A stretch of 47,636 nt of DNA from a virus: positions 1-47,636 of the IMG/VR virus record IMGVR_UViG_3300009529_003162. One strand, written 5' to 3'. How positions within the stretch are numbered: position 1 is the first letter of the stretch; each line of letters starts with the position of its first letter. Below the pieces are notes generated by a model, which worked only from the letters and a program-made list of their open reading frames with translations, was not told the DNA's origin and did no database searches. Below are positions 1-5,619 of this stretch, piece by piece. The translations under genes and the position numbers were made by a program.

Positions 1-48
1 ATCATTCGATTCATCAGAATCTTCCGCGAATCGAATCAATCTGATCAC

Positions 49-84
49 GAAATCAAATTCCTTATCGAATAAGGATTTGATTTC
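49..84. repeat. 16-bp inverted repeat with 3-nt loop
   Basis: GAAATCAAAT and CCTTAT (one extra T between them) at 49-65 pair with ATAAGG and ATTTGATTTC at 69-84 around a CGA loop. It has no T-run and no upstream gene in the window, so it is not an obvious terminator; a cruciform in the AT-rich region is more likely. Confidence 0.6.
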
Positions 85-231
85 CTTTCCTTCCTTCATT
101 GATCTTTCCTTCATTTCCTTTCCTTTCCTTTGATTGATCTTTTTATTTTCAATTTAATCATATATAGGATAGAATCCTATGAAAATTGGATGATATTGAA
201 TAAATTAAAAAATAATCGTGGCAATTAAATC

Positions 232-442
232 GTTGATTATAAAGAATTTAATCAAATACAATCCTTAAATCCTTCCTATCTATATCAATCTTCTATGGAA
301 ATATCTGTGGATCGTAAATCGTTGGTTATTAAAGATTTAGCAGTGGAAATCTTATGATTTTATCCTTAATATAATAAGAATATATCTGAATATATTAAGG
401 AATGAGTTTTTAAGGGTGATAGTGTTGATTATTAAGGATTTA
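232..442 (+). repeat. three iteron-like 19-bp direct repeats
   Basis: Near-identical 19-mers occur at 232-250, 321-339 and 424-442, all of the form GTTGRTTATNAARGAWTTTA with one-base slippage in the first copy. Spacings are about 89 and 103 bp. Repeats of this length and spacing are typical initiator-protein binding sites, but the cognate protein is not identified. Confidence 0.5.
363..401. repeat. 11-bp perfect inverted repeat
   Basis: TCCTTAATATA at 363-373 is the exact reverse complement of TATATTAAGGA at 391-401. It sits between the second and third iteron-like repeats. A related 14-nt palindrome, CTTAATATATTAAG, follows at 469-482. Confidence 0.55.
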
Positions 443-585
443 CATTCTTAATATCCAACGAATTTATCCTTAATATATTAAGATTGGATATTGAAATCCG
501 TAAGATAATAAGGATATATCTTAATAAATTAAGGCGATATAGGAATTAGGAATTTTATCGGGATTCGATAGGATATATCCAGAAT

Positions 586-682
586 CAATCATATCATAAT
601 CAACATTATCATTATCAACATTATCATTATCAATCATATCATTATCAATCATATCATAATCAACATTATCATTATCAATCAT
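586..682 (+). repeat. low-complexity tandem repeats
   Basis: Alternating TATCAT/TATCAA-type units. A longer segment starting CAATCATATCATAATCAACA at 586 recurs at 646, 60 bp later, and runs to about 680. The units contain no G on the + strand. Possibly origin-associated repeats or simple replication-slippage DNA. Confidence 0.55.
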
Positions 683-714
683 TTGAAAAATCGAACCCGA
701 TTTCCTAATTTGGG

Positions 715-1009
715 ATGAGGACTTTTTGTTTCAAACCCCAAACTCACCGCCTCCCACTTACTATTCAACAAAAAATCCCTAATTTTCACTTCCCCAAAAG
801 GCCTTGCCCCACAATCCTGTCTCCATTCATCCCTATATTTATATCCATCCGGCCTCCACTATCGGCTTTTAGCAAAAACCCTCAACTTTTACCATCCTAA
901 AAGACCTAATTTCAACAATTAGGCAGCTTATTCCTGGGTTCAGGAACGCTCTTGTCCTTATTGGGTATATTTCTATAAGATAAACTTTCGAGATTAGGAG
1001 AAGAGAACG
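715..1009. other. non-coding leader, G-poor on the + strand
   Basis: No supported gene. The + strand from about 735 to 920 is rich in C, A and T with very few G. A perfect hairpin CCTAATT-tcaac-AATTAGG lies at 905-923. A 61-codon frame exists here but has no ribosome binding site and a composition dictated by the base skew. Confidence 0.5.
952..979 (+). promoter_or_regulatory. possible sigma70-type promoter
   Basis: TTGTCC (952-957) and TATAAG (974-979), 16 bp apart, lie 30 bp upstream of the lipoprotein start. They match the bacterial -35/-10 pattern moderately. The surrounding AT-rich DNA makes chance matches common. Confidence 0.3.
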
Positions 1010-1393
1010 ATGAAGTCGATAATAAGAGTTTTAATCTTGGGCGGACTTTTAGTGGTAGGATGTAACAAGGATTGTCCCACTATGATAAGCAACCATCCTC
1101 CGACTGTCCCTTTTAATCCTTTTCCAGAGGATGGTTATAGATGCGAAGGCCATGAAATTACTTTGTCTTGGGATTGTTATGATGAGGATGGTGATTCTTT
1201 GACTTACGATTTTTATTTTGTATTTAAAGAAGCTGGAGAAGAGGACTGGATTATATTTCGAACTTTAAGGAAAGCAGAATTTCGTCTTATCTTTGGTTGG
1301 AGGTCCAGTGGAAATTGTGGTTGGCGGGTCAGTGTATCAGATGGGCACCATTATATACTTGGTCCTTGGTGGGCTTTTAGAAAGGTCTGGTAG
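1010..1393 (+). CDS. small lipoprotein with Ig/FnIII-like domain
   Basis: A 127-aa protein with an N-terminal signal peptide: basic start (MKSIIR), hydrophobic stretch, then a lipobox ending LVVGC, so Cys18 would be lipidated after signal peptidase II cleavage. The rest (PPTVPFNP..., DEDGDSLTYDFYF) resembles the opening strands of fibronectin type III or Ig-like domains common in secreted bacterial proteins. The ATG follows aggagaagagaacg, a good Shine-Dalgarno. It ends with tandem TAG TAA stops. A phage-borne lipoprotein at the host surface could alter receptor access or superinfection; that role is inference. It is set apart from the following genes by a structured non-coding stretch. Confidence 0.75.
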   Translation: MKSIIRVLILGGLLVVGCNKDCPTMISNHPPTVPFNPFPEDGYRCEGHEITLSWDCYDEDGDSLTYDFYFVFKEAGEEDWIIFRTLRKAEFRLIFGWRSSGNCGWRVSVSDGHHYILGPWWAFRKVW

Positions 1394-1399
1394 TAAGTC

Positions 1400-1660
1400 G
1401 AGTTAAAAGTATCTTTATGCCGGTCATTGGATGGAAGTCGATCTGAAAGCCGAATTGTGGCGATTTATATGCCTTTCCGGTCGGGTATGGAGGAAGCTTG
1501 GGTGAAAGACCGGGACTATAAGTAGGGTTGGGTCTTCAGCAGGAGACCGCCTCTGCGAACAGGAGGCGCATCCCCTGTGAATGGCGTTCGCAGACTGTCC
1601 CTCAGCCAGTTTATCCTGTATTCGATGAATCCGGGATATTTAATTCCTGGTAGGTAATGA
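1400..1660 (+). ncRNA. candidate structured RNA 1
   Basis: No gene lies between 1394 and 1740, but several strong stems are visible: TTCCGGTC 1475-1482 with GACCGGGA 1508-1515 (one G-U); GGTCT 1531-1535 with AGACC 1544-1548; a perfect 9-bp pair TCTGCGAAC 1552-1560 with GTTCGCAGA 1586-1594; and a long hairpin TATCCTG...CGGGATA at 1612-1638 with an inner ATTC/GAAT stem. GCCTC 1549-1553/GAGGC 1563-1567 is an alternative that competes with the 9-bp stem. No known RNA family is recognised. Strand and ends are not determined. Confidence 0.45.
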
Positions 1661-1740
1661 GCAGCGGCTTATCAATGCATCACTAAAAAGGTAAATTGAT
1701 AGTTTAGTATATTTAAGGAGAAGTTACTTAAGGAGAGATT

Positions 1741-1935
1741 ATGACTAAAGGAATAGTTAAGGGGGGCATTTTCGTTCAGCTTTCTATGATGGATAGTTGG
1801 GCGAAATCTCTTTCTGATATAGCTAAAACTGTTGAAGATGGAGAAGTAATCTTTAAAATTGGTAAAATTGTGGCTCAGATAGAGGCCCGAATTGAGATCT
1901 ATGAGAAAGGAAAAAGTTACAAAGCAGGTACTTAA
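1741..1935 (+). CDS. small hypothetical phage protein
   Basis: A 64-aa protein preceded by a strong Shine-Dalgarno (ttaaggagagatt) ending right before the ATG. It starts MTKGIVKGG, has a mixed helical middle (SLSDIAKTVEDGEVIFKIG) and a charged C-terminus, with no transmembrane segment. No family is recognised. Its end overlaps the start of the downstream zinc-ribbon gene by about 35 nt in another frame, which suggests translational coupling of two small early proteins. Confidence 0.6.
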   Translation: MTKGIVKGGIFVQLSMMDSWAKSLSDIAKTVEDGEVIFKIGKIVAQIEARIEIYEKGKSYKAGT

Positions 1936-2182
1936 TAGGTGCATTATTTGCAAAGCTGAGTGTGTTAAATATAACACTTGTTCAGCTTGTAGATTAAGAT
2001 ATGGGGATCTGCCGAAGAGGTGCCATAGATCTTTGAAGAAGCTGGAGGCAGCTATGATTTTAGCAACTGGTGATTATTCTCCTCTTGAAAATCCTTACGA
2101 TATTATTGTGATTGCGTATGAGGAGGAGCCTGAGATAGATGATCATGCGACATTTGATGTTCCTTATATGCAAACGAGGTAA
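1901..2182 (+). CDS. small zinc-ribbon protein
   Basis: About 93 aa from the ATG at 1901 (a TTG at 1892 is an alternative). Near the N-terminus it has CIIC and, about 9 residues on, CSAC, a four-cysteine zinc-binding arrangement. The C-terminal half is acidic. Small zinc-ribbon proteins are common in phage early regions, often as DNA-binding or host-takeover factors; the exact role is unknown. It overlaps the previous gene, and its TAA falls 1 nt before the structured RNA candidate at 2184. Confidence 0.55.
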   Translation: MRKEKVTKQVLNRCIICKAECVKYNTCSACRLRYGDLPKRCHRSLKKLEAAMILATGDYSPLENPYDIIVIAYEEEPEIDDHATFDVPYMQTR

Positions 2183-2183
2183 A

Positions 2184-2442
2184 TTGGCTCGCTGTGGCGG
2201 AAGATAGACGCCGACGACCATAGGAAACGGAGGGAGCGTGAACCATCCCTATGGGACAGATATAAGGCTTACTTATACCCTTATACAGACGCCCCTCGCT
2301 TGCCAGCATCGAATCTGGCCAGCGAGCCAAACATTAGACAGGCTGCGAGCGTCGGTTCAGCTCTACTCCATTTACCCACAGCGCAGATGTAGTAGATGTA
2401 CCAAATCCTGCCGACAGCGACCGACGCTCCCCCTGTCTTTTT
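2184..2442 (+). ncRNA. candidate structured RNA 2, cloverleaf-like with 3' terminator stem
   Basis: A perfect 11-bp stem TTGGCTCGCTG (2184-2194)/CAGCGAGCCAA (2320-2330) closes a multi-branch region. Inside are GGCG 2196-2199/CGCC 2209-2212; CCATAGG 2218-2224/CCTATGG 2248-2254; TATAAGG 2261-2267/CCTTATA 2279-2285; and GCCAG 2302-2306/CTGGC 2315-2319 with an ATCGAAT-containing loop. A second element pairs AGACAGG 2336-2342 with CCTGTCT 2432-2438 and GAGCGTCGGT 2347-2356 with ACCGACGCTC 2420-2429, then ends in a T-run. The arm order and the tgtGGCGGAA...GACGCC segment recall a tRNA (acceptor, D, anticodon, variable, T arms), but at about 147 nt with an oversized anticodon-position loop it is not a normal tRNA. 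Family unknown. Confidence 0.55.
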
Positions 2443-2454
2443 AGGAGTGAGCCG

Positions 2455-2592
2455 ATGCCTATTATAGAAGTGGATATAGATAGTAATGTTATCCTTCATT
2501 TGGAATCAAGCTTGAAGGGGAAGCAAACATCCCGGAACCTGTGGCGATTACCGCCGAAAGGAGAGGACAAACTGAAGGAGGCAGGAAGATGA
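2455..2592 (+). CDS. 45-aa hypothetical protein
   Basis: Starts at ATG 2455 after taggagtgagccg (good Shine-Dalgarno) and reads MPIIEVDIDSNVILH..., ending KLKEAGR. Its TGA overlaps the next ATG in an ATGA junction at 2589-2592, a classic sign of translational coupling. It has a short beta-like N-terminus and a basic C-terminus. No family is recognised. The coupling and ribosome binding site support its being real despite its size. Confidence 0.55.
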   Translation: MPIIEVDIDSNVILHLESSLKGKQTSRNLWRLPPKGEDKLKEAGR

Positions 2593-3107
2593 TAATAATA
2601 GCGAAGCAGCTTGAGAAGCTTAAGGCTTGCCAAAAGCAAATCGACAGGTTTAGGGAGCTGTTCGGTGAATCGGTAGAGGTCAGCGAAAAACTCTGCCTCA
2701 AACACGCCGAAGAATTTGACTGGCATTGGGCCGCGGGTAATTTGCTGTCAGCCCCAGCTCGGCAGGAATACGAGCGTATTGAAGCCCCAGCTCAGCAGAA
2801 ATACGAGCTTGTTAAAGCTCAAGCTCGGCAGGAATACAAGCGTGTTGAAGCTCAAGCTTGTCAGGAATACGAGCGTATTAGAACTCAAGCTCTTTCCTCG
2901 GTCTATCAAACTTCGTGGGAATACGAGCGTGTTGAAGCCCCAGCTTGGCAGGAATACAAGCGTATTAGAACTCAAGCTTGTCAGGAATACGAGCGTGTTG
3001 AAGCCCCAGCTTGGCGGGAATACAAGCGTGCGCAAGCCGAGGTGTTTGGTAAGATTGCATCAAGGCAATCAACTAAAACCCCGCACAGCGCCTTAATCGG
3101 CGTTTGA
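2589..3107 (+). CDS. repeat protein with EYERV/EAQA-type 11-residue repeats
   Basis: About 172 aa from ATG 2589 (Shine-Dalgarno aaggaggcagg; the frame also opens upstream at a GTG at 2541). Residues 1-50 form a charged helical head (AKQLEKLKACQKQIDRF). The middle is eight or so 10-11-residue repeats of the pattern QEYERVEAQA, sometimes with a Trp or Cys before QEY. Regular Ala, Arg and Glu spacing predicts a long helix or coiled coil. Proteins with this AQAEYERV-type repeat recur in phage genomes with no known function. A helical spacer or multimeric scaffold is a reasonable inference. Confidence 0.6.
   Translation: MIIIAKQLEKLKACQKQIDRFRELFGESVEVSEKLCLKHAEEFDWHWAAGNLLSAPARQEYERIEAPAQQKYELVKAQARQEYKRVEAQACQEYERIRTQALSSVYQTSWEYERVEAPAWQEYKRIRTQACQEYERVEAPAWREYKRAQAEVFGKIASRQSTKTPHSALIGV
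2747..3037 (+). repeat. in-gene tandem repeats of about 33 bp
   Basis: Units reading gctcrgcaggaatacgagcg plus a variable linker repeat roughly every 30-33 bp and encode the QEYERVEAQA array. Copies differ by a few bases and one has an insertion (tctttcctcggtctatcaaa at 2890-2909), consistent with slippage or unequal recombination. Confidence 0.65.
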
Positions 3108-3188
3108 GCCCTTTTCGGCAACCAGAGAGAAATTCAGGATAAAAGATGAAACCGCGTTTGTCAAGTACACAAGAACATCGTGTCTAAA

Positions 3189-3308
3189 ATGATAACTGGT
3201 GCGCCGCCTGGTATTTCTGATGATTTTGTTAAAAAAATTCTTGAAGCTATTAAAGCTAAAGATAAAACCATATTTCTTAGTTTATCAAAAATTAATAGCA
3301 AGGAATAA
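3189..3308 (+). CDS. 39-aa hypothetical protein
   Basis: Reads MITGAPPGISDDFVKK...LSLSKINSKE from ATG 3189, or GTG 3180 for three more residues. The composition looks protein-like (amphipathic helix with DDFVKKILEAIKAKD), but no strong ribosome binding site is seen. Tiny frames around it (MKPR peptides at 3146 and 3355) may be leader peptides or chance. Nothing else is recognised between 3108 and 3459 apart from a CTCTA/TAGAG hairpin near 3320. Confidence 0.35.
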   Translation: MITGAPPGISDDFVKKILEAIKAKDKTIFLSLSKINSKE

Positions 3309-3459
3309 TTGTAGCGCGGTCTCTATCCGGTAGAGTAATTCAAACAGGGGGTAAAATGAAGCCACGTATTAGAAGAAGTAAAACGTGAAAACAACAGACA
3401 TCACCAACAGCGCCAAATTGGACGAAGCTCTGGTGTTTAATTAAATGTAAGGAGACAAA

Positions 3460-3843
3460 ATGACCGAACCAACTAAAGATGAAATCTGTAAAGTATTAGC
3501 AGAGTCTGACGGGTGGACAGAGATTGACCTCTGTTATGCTGGCACTGGCAGAGGCAAGTATATGGGGTGGAATCCTCATAAGCTTTTCTTGAGACTTCCC
3601 AACTACTTTGAAGACCTCACCGCTTGCAATCGAGTCGAGAACAAGATACTGGATGATGAGCAGCATCAAAAGTTTGTAAGGCTTCTCTGGGATTCATCAA
3701 AGAATGCAAATCCAGAAGTTGCTGACCTGTCAGCAAAAGTTATGAGAGGAATAGTATCCGCTCCTGCTGGAGTCAGAGCAAGGTGCCTGTGGCAGGTGCT
3801 GAGCAAGAATAAGGAAGGAGTAAGTAATGGAATAGACGAGTGA
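3460..3843 (+). CDS. hypothetical phage protein, ABA-sandwich-like
   Basis: A 127-aa protein with a clear Shine-Dalgarno (taaggagacaaa) before the ATG. The central LPNYFEDLTACNRVENKILDD recalls the phage ABA sandwich domain family, where a LPxYxxDLxAxxxxE segment is followed by a helix and a short C-terminal helix; this is a resemblance by eye only. The usual context is small genes in early or middle regions, as here. Its 3' end carries the Shine-Dalgarno and start of the next frame (3827), overlapping by 17 nt. Confidence 0.6.
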   Translation: MTEPTKDEICKVLAESDGWTEIDLCYAGTGRGKYMGWNPHKLFLRLPNYFEDLTACNRVENKILDDEQHQKFVRLLWDSSKNANPEVADLSAKVMRGIVSAPAGVRARCLWQVLSKNKEGVSNGIDE

Positions 3844-3940
3844 TTTCTGGATTTGCATAATCGGGATCTTTGCGATAAGTCTAATAGTTGCCTTATCGTC
3901 AACTCTTGGTGGAACGGCAAGAGAGCTATTTATCGAATGA
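3827..3940 (+). pseudogene. 37-codon membrane peptide with an amber at codon 3
   Basis: A strong Shine-Dalgarno (aaggaaggag, 3811-3820) points to ATG 3827, which reads M-E-TAG. Past the amber the frame stays open to TGA 3938-3940 and encodes TSDFW then a hydrophobic helix (ICIIGIFAISLIVALSS), ending ARELFIE. Its stop overlaps the next ATG (ATGA), as neighbouring pairs do. The gene architecture is therefore intact except for one amber. Other genes here end in TAG, so genome-wide TAG recoding is unlikely. A recent mutation, a sequencing error or suppression are all possible. Confidence 0.45.
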
Positions 3941-4041
3941 TGCAGCGGCAGTTAAAGAAAAAGGAAGGAAGGATTGCTGAACTTCGTGAGATGGTGGGGA
4001 AAGGAAAAAAAGGAGGAAAAGGAAATGGAAGCAAAGCTTAG
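3937..4041 (+). CDS. 34-aa basic Lys/Gly-rich peptide
   Basis: Starts at ATG 3937 (or the adjacent ATG 3940), overlapping the stop of the preceding small membrane frame by 4 nt. It reads MMQRQLKKKEGRIAEL and ends in a run of Lys and Gly (GKGKKGGKGNGSKA). The helical first half is charged and the tail is highly basic, suiting nucleic-acid or membrane contact; function unknown. The frame is open from 3853, but the overlap argues for 3937. Its 3' end holds the Shine-Dalgarno aaaggaggaaaagg of the next gene. Confidence 0.45.
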   Translation: MMQRQLKKKEGRIAELREMVGKGKKGGKGNGSKA

Positions 4042-4264
4042 GGAAATCAAAATCCGCAAGGCGGATAAGCCTCACCTGAAGGAACTTTCCGACGAGAACG
4101 AAAAGGGTCATCTGTTGATGGAATTTGGGGCGGCACTCTCAAAATCGGCCAGTGCCAGGTTCTGGAAAACGGCAATACTGTTATACCCAGAGCTGGCTGA
4201 GGGCACCTGGAGAGTTAATATCGAGGAGAGCGTTTTCAGGCAACTGTCGTTGTCGAAATTGTGA
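4025..4264 (+). CDS. 79-aa hypothetical protein
   Basis: Start chosen at ATG 4025 because aaaggaggaaaagga precedes it; an upstream in-frame start at 3974 would ignore this signal. Reads MEAKLREIKIRKADKPHL and ends VFRQLSLSKL. Largely helical, basic at the N-terminus, with a short hydrophobic segment (FWKTAILLYPELAEG). No family is recognised. It overlaps its neighbours on both sides (17 nt and 4 nt) within a chain of translationally coupled small genes from 3460 to 4401. Confidence 0.55.
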   Translation: MEAKLREIKIRKADKPHLKELSDENEKGHLLMEFGAALSKSASARFWKTAILLYPELAEGTWRVNIEESVFRQLSLSKL

Positions 4265-4401
4265 AATCCATACTTACAGCATTCCTCGCCCTGCTGTTCC
4301 TATATCTGGCGTTCAGTGTTGGGAGATCTGTTGGCAAGCAGGCTGGCCAACAGGTAATAGTGGCAGAAGTGGTGGCAATGCAGAAAGCCAACAACGGGTA
4401 G
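4261..4401 (+). CDS. 46-aa membrane or secreted peptide
   Basis: GTG start overlapping the upstream TGA (GTGA). Reads MKSILTAFLALLFLYLAFSV then GRSVGKQAGQQ and a short polar tail. The first 20 residues form one transmembrane helix or an uncleaved signal anchor. Small one-helix proteins in phage early regions are often host-membrane effectors or accessory holins; which applies here is unknown. Confidence 0.5.
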   Translation: MKSILTAFLALLFLYLAFSVGRSVGKQAGQQVIVAEVVAMQKANNG

Positions 4402-4426
4402 AAGGAACTAACAAAGGAGGAGTGAA

Positions 4427-4771
4427 ATGAGCTATCCAATAACAATCTGGTATGATCCGAAAAAACGGGTCTGGAGGGCGTGGTTCGAGGATTTTGGGCG
4501 AGGAAACTTTGAGCTTGGGAAAACTATGCGGGCATCCATACGAAAAGCCCGCAAGATGCGAGTGGCCCTAATAGCGTCCCTCATAGGGCGGGGAATACCA
4601 ATACCTGAACCATTGGCGTTTGATTGGAAATACGGCTGGGTTATTAAGAGGCTTAAAGCGCGGGTCAAGAAGACCTGGATTGTTAATAGTGGGGGCGATG
4701 TGCGGGAGCGGCAGGTCTTGGAAGATATTATCCAACGACTTGAGTTGCTGCGGGATAGAGTTAGTGAGTAG
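4427..4771 (+). CDS. HicB-like small protein
   Basis: A 114-aa protein with an excellent Shine-Dalgarno (aaaggaggagtgaa). Residues 1-60 follow the HicB-like pattern: MSYPITIWYDPKKRVWRAW, a Gly-containing loop, a helix with repeated Arg/Lys/Ala, then GIPIPEP, the hallmark end of that fold. No HicA-type toxin (a short dsRNA-binding-like protein) is seen next to it, so a toxin-antitoxin pair is not supported. The C-terminal half (KRLKARVKKTW..., LEDIIQRLELLRDRVSE) is basic then helical. A solitary regulator or RNase H-like fold of unknown use is likely. Confidence 0.5.
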   Translation: MSYPITIWYDPKKRVWRAWFEDFGRGNFELGKTMRASIRKARKMRVALIASLIGRGIPIPEPLAFDWKYGWVIKRLKARVKKTWIVNSGGDVRERQVLEDIIQRLELLRDRVSE

Positions 4772-4830
4772 TCACTGCTTAATCCAAGAGGAGTTGCGCG
4801 TTTTAGCGAAATTACTTTTGGTTTTATGAG

Positions 4831-4872
4831 GTTACCTGCATCATTCTATCAGGTGACGCCAAGTTTTTTTGG
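4831..4872 (+). terminator. possible intrinsic terminator
   Basis: GTTACCTG (4831-4838) pairs with CAGGTGAC (4850-4857) with one G-U, around an 11-nt loop; gccaag then a 7-T run (4864-4870) follow. The 6-nt gap before the T-run is longer than ideal. It fits the end of the small-gene chain at 3460-4771. Confidence 0.45.
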
Positions 4873-4887
4873 AAAAGGGAAAAGTTA

Positions 4888-5085
4888 GTGAAAATTGAGC
4901 ATCCTGTTATTGAAGCACTCAAGCAAGCAAAAACCCCTCTTAGCGCGGTAGACTTGCGAAAGAGGCTAAGTTTAAAACTTCAAGAGGTGGTAAAAGTACT
5001 AAATCAACTGTACGATTATAACCTTGTTGAAAGACATCGTGCTGCTACGGGTTATTTAGTTTACCGTTGGAAAGGCGACCTATAA
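4888..5085 (+). CDS. small winged-helix DNA-binding protein
   Basis: A 65-aa protein starting at GTG 4888 after aagggaaaag. It reads as a minimal winged helix: helix 1 (VIEALKQAKTPLSA), helix 2 (VDLRKRLS), recognition helix (LQEVVKVLNQLYDYNLVERH) and a beta wing (TGYLVYRWKGDL). The layout matches MarR/Dot-like wHTH folds that bind DNA as dimers. It stands alone with about 110 bp of AT-rich DNA on each side and may regulate the module beginning at 5200; the target is unknown. Confidence 0.6.
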   Translation: MKIEHPVIEALKQAKTPLSAVDLRKRLSLKLQEVVKVLNQLYDYNLVERHRAATGYLVYRWKGDL

Positions 5086-5199
5086 ATTTTTGGGTTAAGC
5101 TGCCCCGTTAGTAAAATGGGTATTTAGGGGATAGGTATATTTAATTATCGGGTTTATTTTTGCGAATTAAATTTTTGTTAATTTATTGAGGAGTAGATA

Positions 5200-5619
5200 A
5201 TGGCGACAATCTCTCGACCAAAGCGTTGGCAGAACGCTTGCAGTGAAATCCTCACAGCGATAGAGGCCATCCGATTGTTAATCTCAGAGGACACTATAGA
5301 TGATCAAGCGGATAAGATCGAAGAGCACTGCACTCAAGTTAAAGCTGCTCAAGAAGAACTCAGTGATTTGCTGTCTGAGTATGGGGAGTGGCTGGATAAT
5401 CTTCCAGAGAATCTGCGGGACTCAGTAATTGCGGAGAAGCTGGAAGAGCTTATAACCTTAAACGTAGATAGTTTCGACGAGGGCTTGGCTACTGTAAGAG
5501 GCGAGCTTCAGACTCATCCAATTGATATTGAAACTATTGAGATGGGTTGTGAGGAGTTAGAGAATCCTGTCGACTTTTTCGACAGTGCTGATTTGCCTTT
5601 GGGCTTTGGTAGAGACTAA
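5200..5619 (+). CDS. conserved-type phage protein, WLDNLPENL motif
   Basis: A 139-aa acidic helical protein with a clear Shine-Dalgarno (attgaggagtagata). Residues around 65-75 read EYGEWLDNLPENLRDS, a signature of a widespread but uncharacterised family of small phage proteins (W..A...I, QEEL..Y..WLDNLPENL, KLE.L). The Trp at residue 10 and the long helical pairs also fit. Its 3' end overlaps the start of the MT-A70 gene, which suggests coupled expression in a nucleic-acid metabolism block (methyltransferase, exonuclease, queC). Confidence 0.6.
   Translation: MATISRPKRWQNACSEILTAIEAIRLLISEDTIDDQADKIEEHCTQVKAAQEELSDLLSEYGEWLDNLPENLRDSVIAEKLEELITLNVDSFDEGLATVRGELQTHPIDIETIEMGCEELENPVDFFDSADLPLGFGRD

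Larger units (their letters stand above)
1..714. other. AT-rich non-coding region, possible replication origin
   Basis: No ORF with a ribosome binding site is seen. The stretch is very AT-rich and dense in short repeats: a long hairpin at 49-84, a pyrimidine-rich tract at about 77-145, three 19-bp direct repeats between 232 and 442, inverted repeats at 363-401 and 469-482, and a low-complexity tandem array at 586-682. Iterons beside AT-rich DNA are typical of replication origins; that this is one is inference. It could also be a packaging or partition region, or a mosaic spacer. Confidence 0.55.

Noticed and set aside
715-900. 61-codon ORF on the + strand
   Set aside because: No ribosome binding site; residues (many Pro, Phe, Leu, Ser) follow directly from the G-poor base composition.
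2184-2330. Genuine tRNA gene
   Set aside because: Arm order is tRNA-like, but the length, a 23-nt loop at the anticodon position and an imperfect T loop rule out a normal tRNA.
2716-3096. Alternative-frame and minus-strand ORFs across the repeat gene (also 2748-3035 minus)
   Set aside because: They are periodic shadows of the same 33-bp DNA repeats; the frame from 2589 has the Shine-Dalgarno and the sensible protein.
3827-3940. Genome-wide amber (TAG) recoding
   Set aside because: Several solid genes end at TAG (for example the capsid and the LRR genes), so TAG is a normal stop here.
4427-4771. HicA/HicB toxin-antitoxin pair
   Set aside because: Only a HicB-like partner is visible; neighbours do not look like HicA (short, with a central His).
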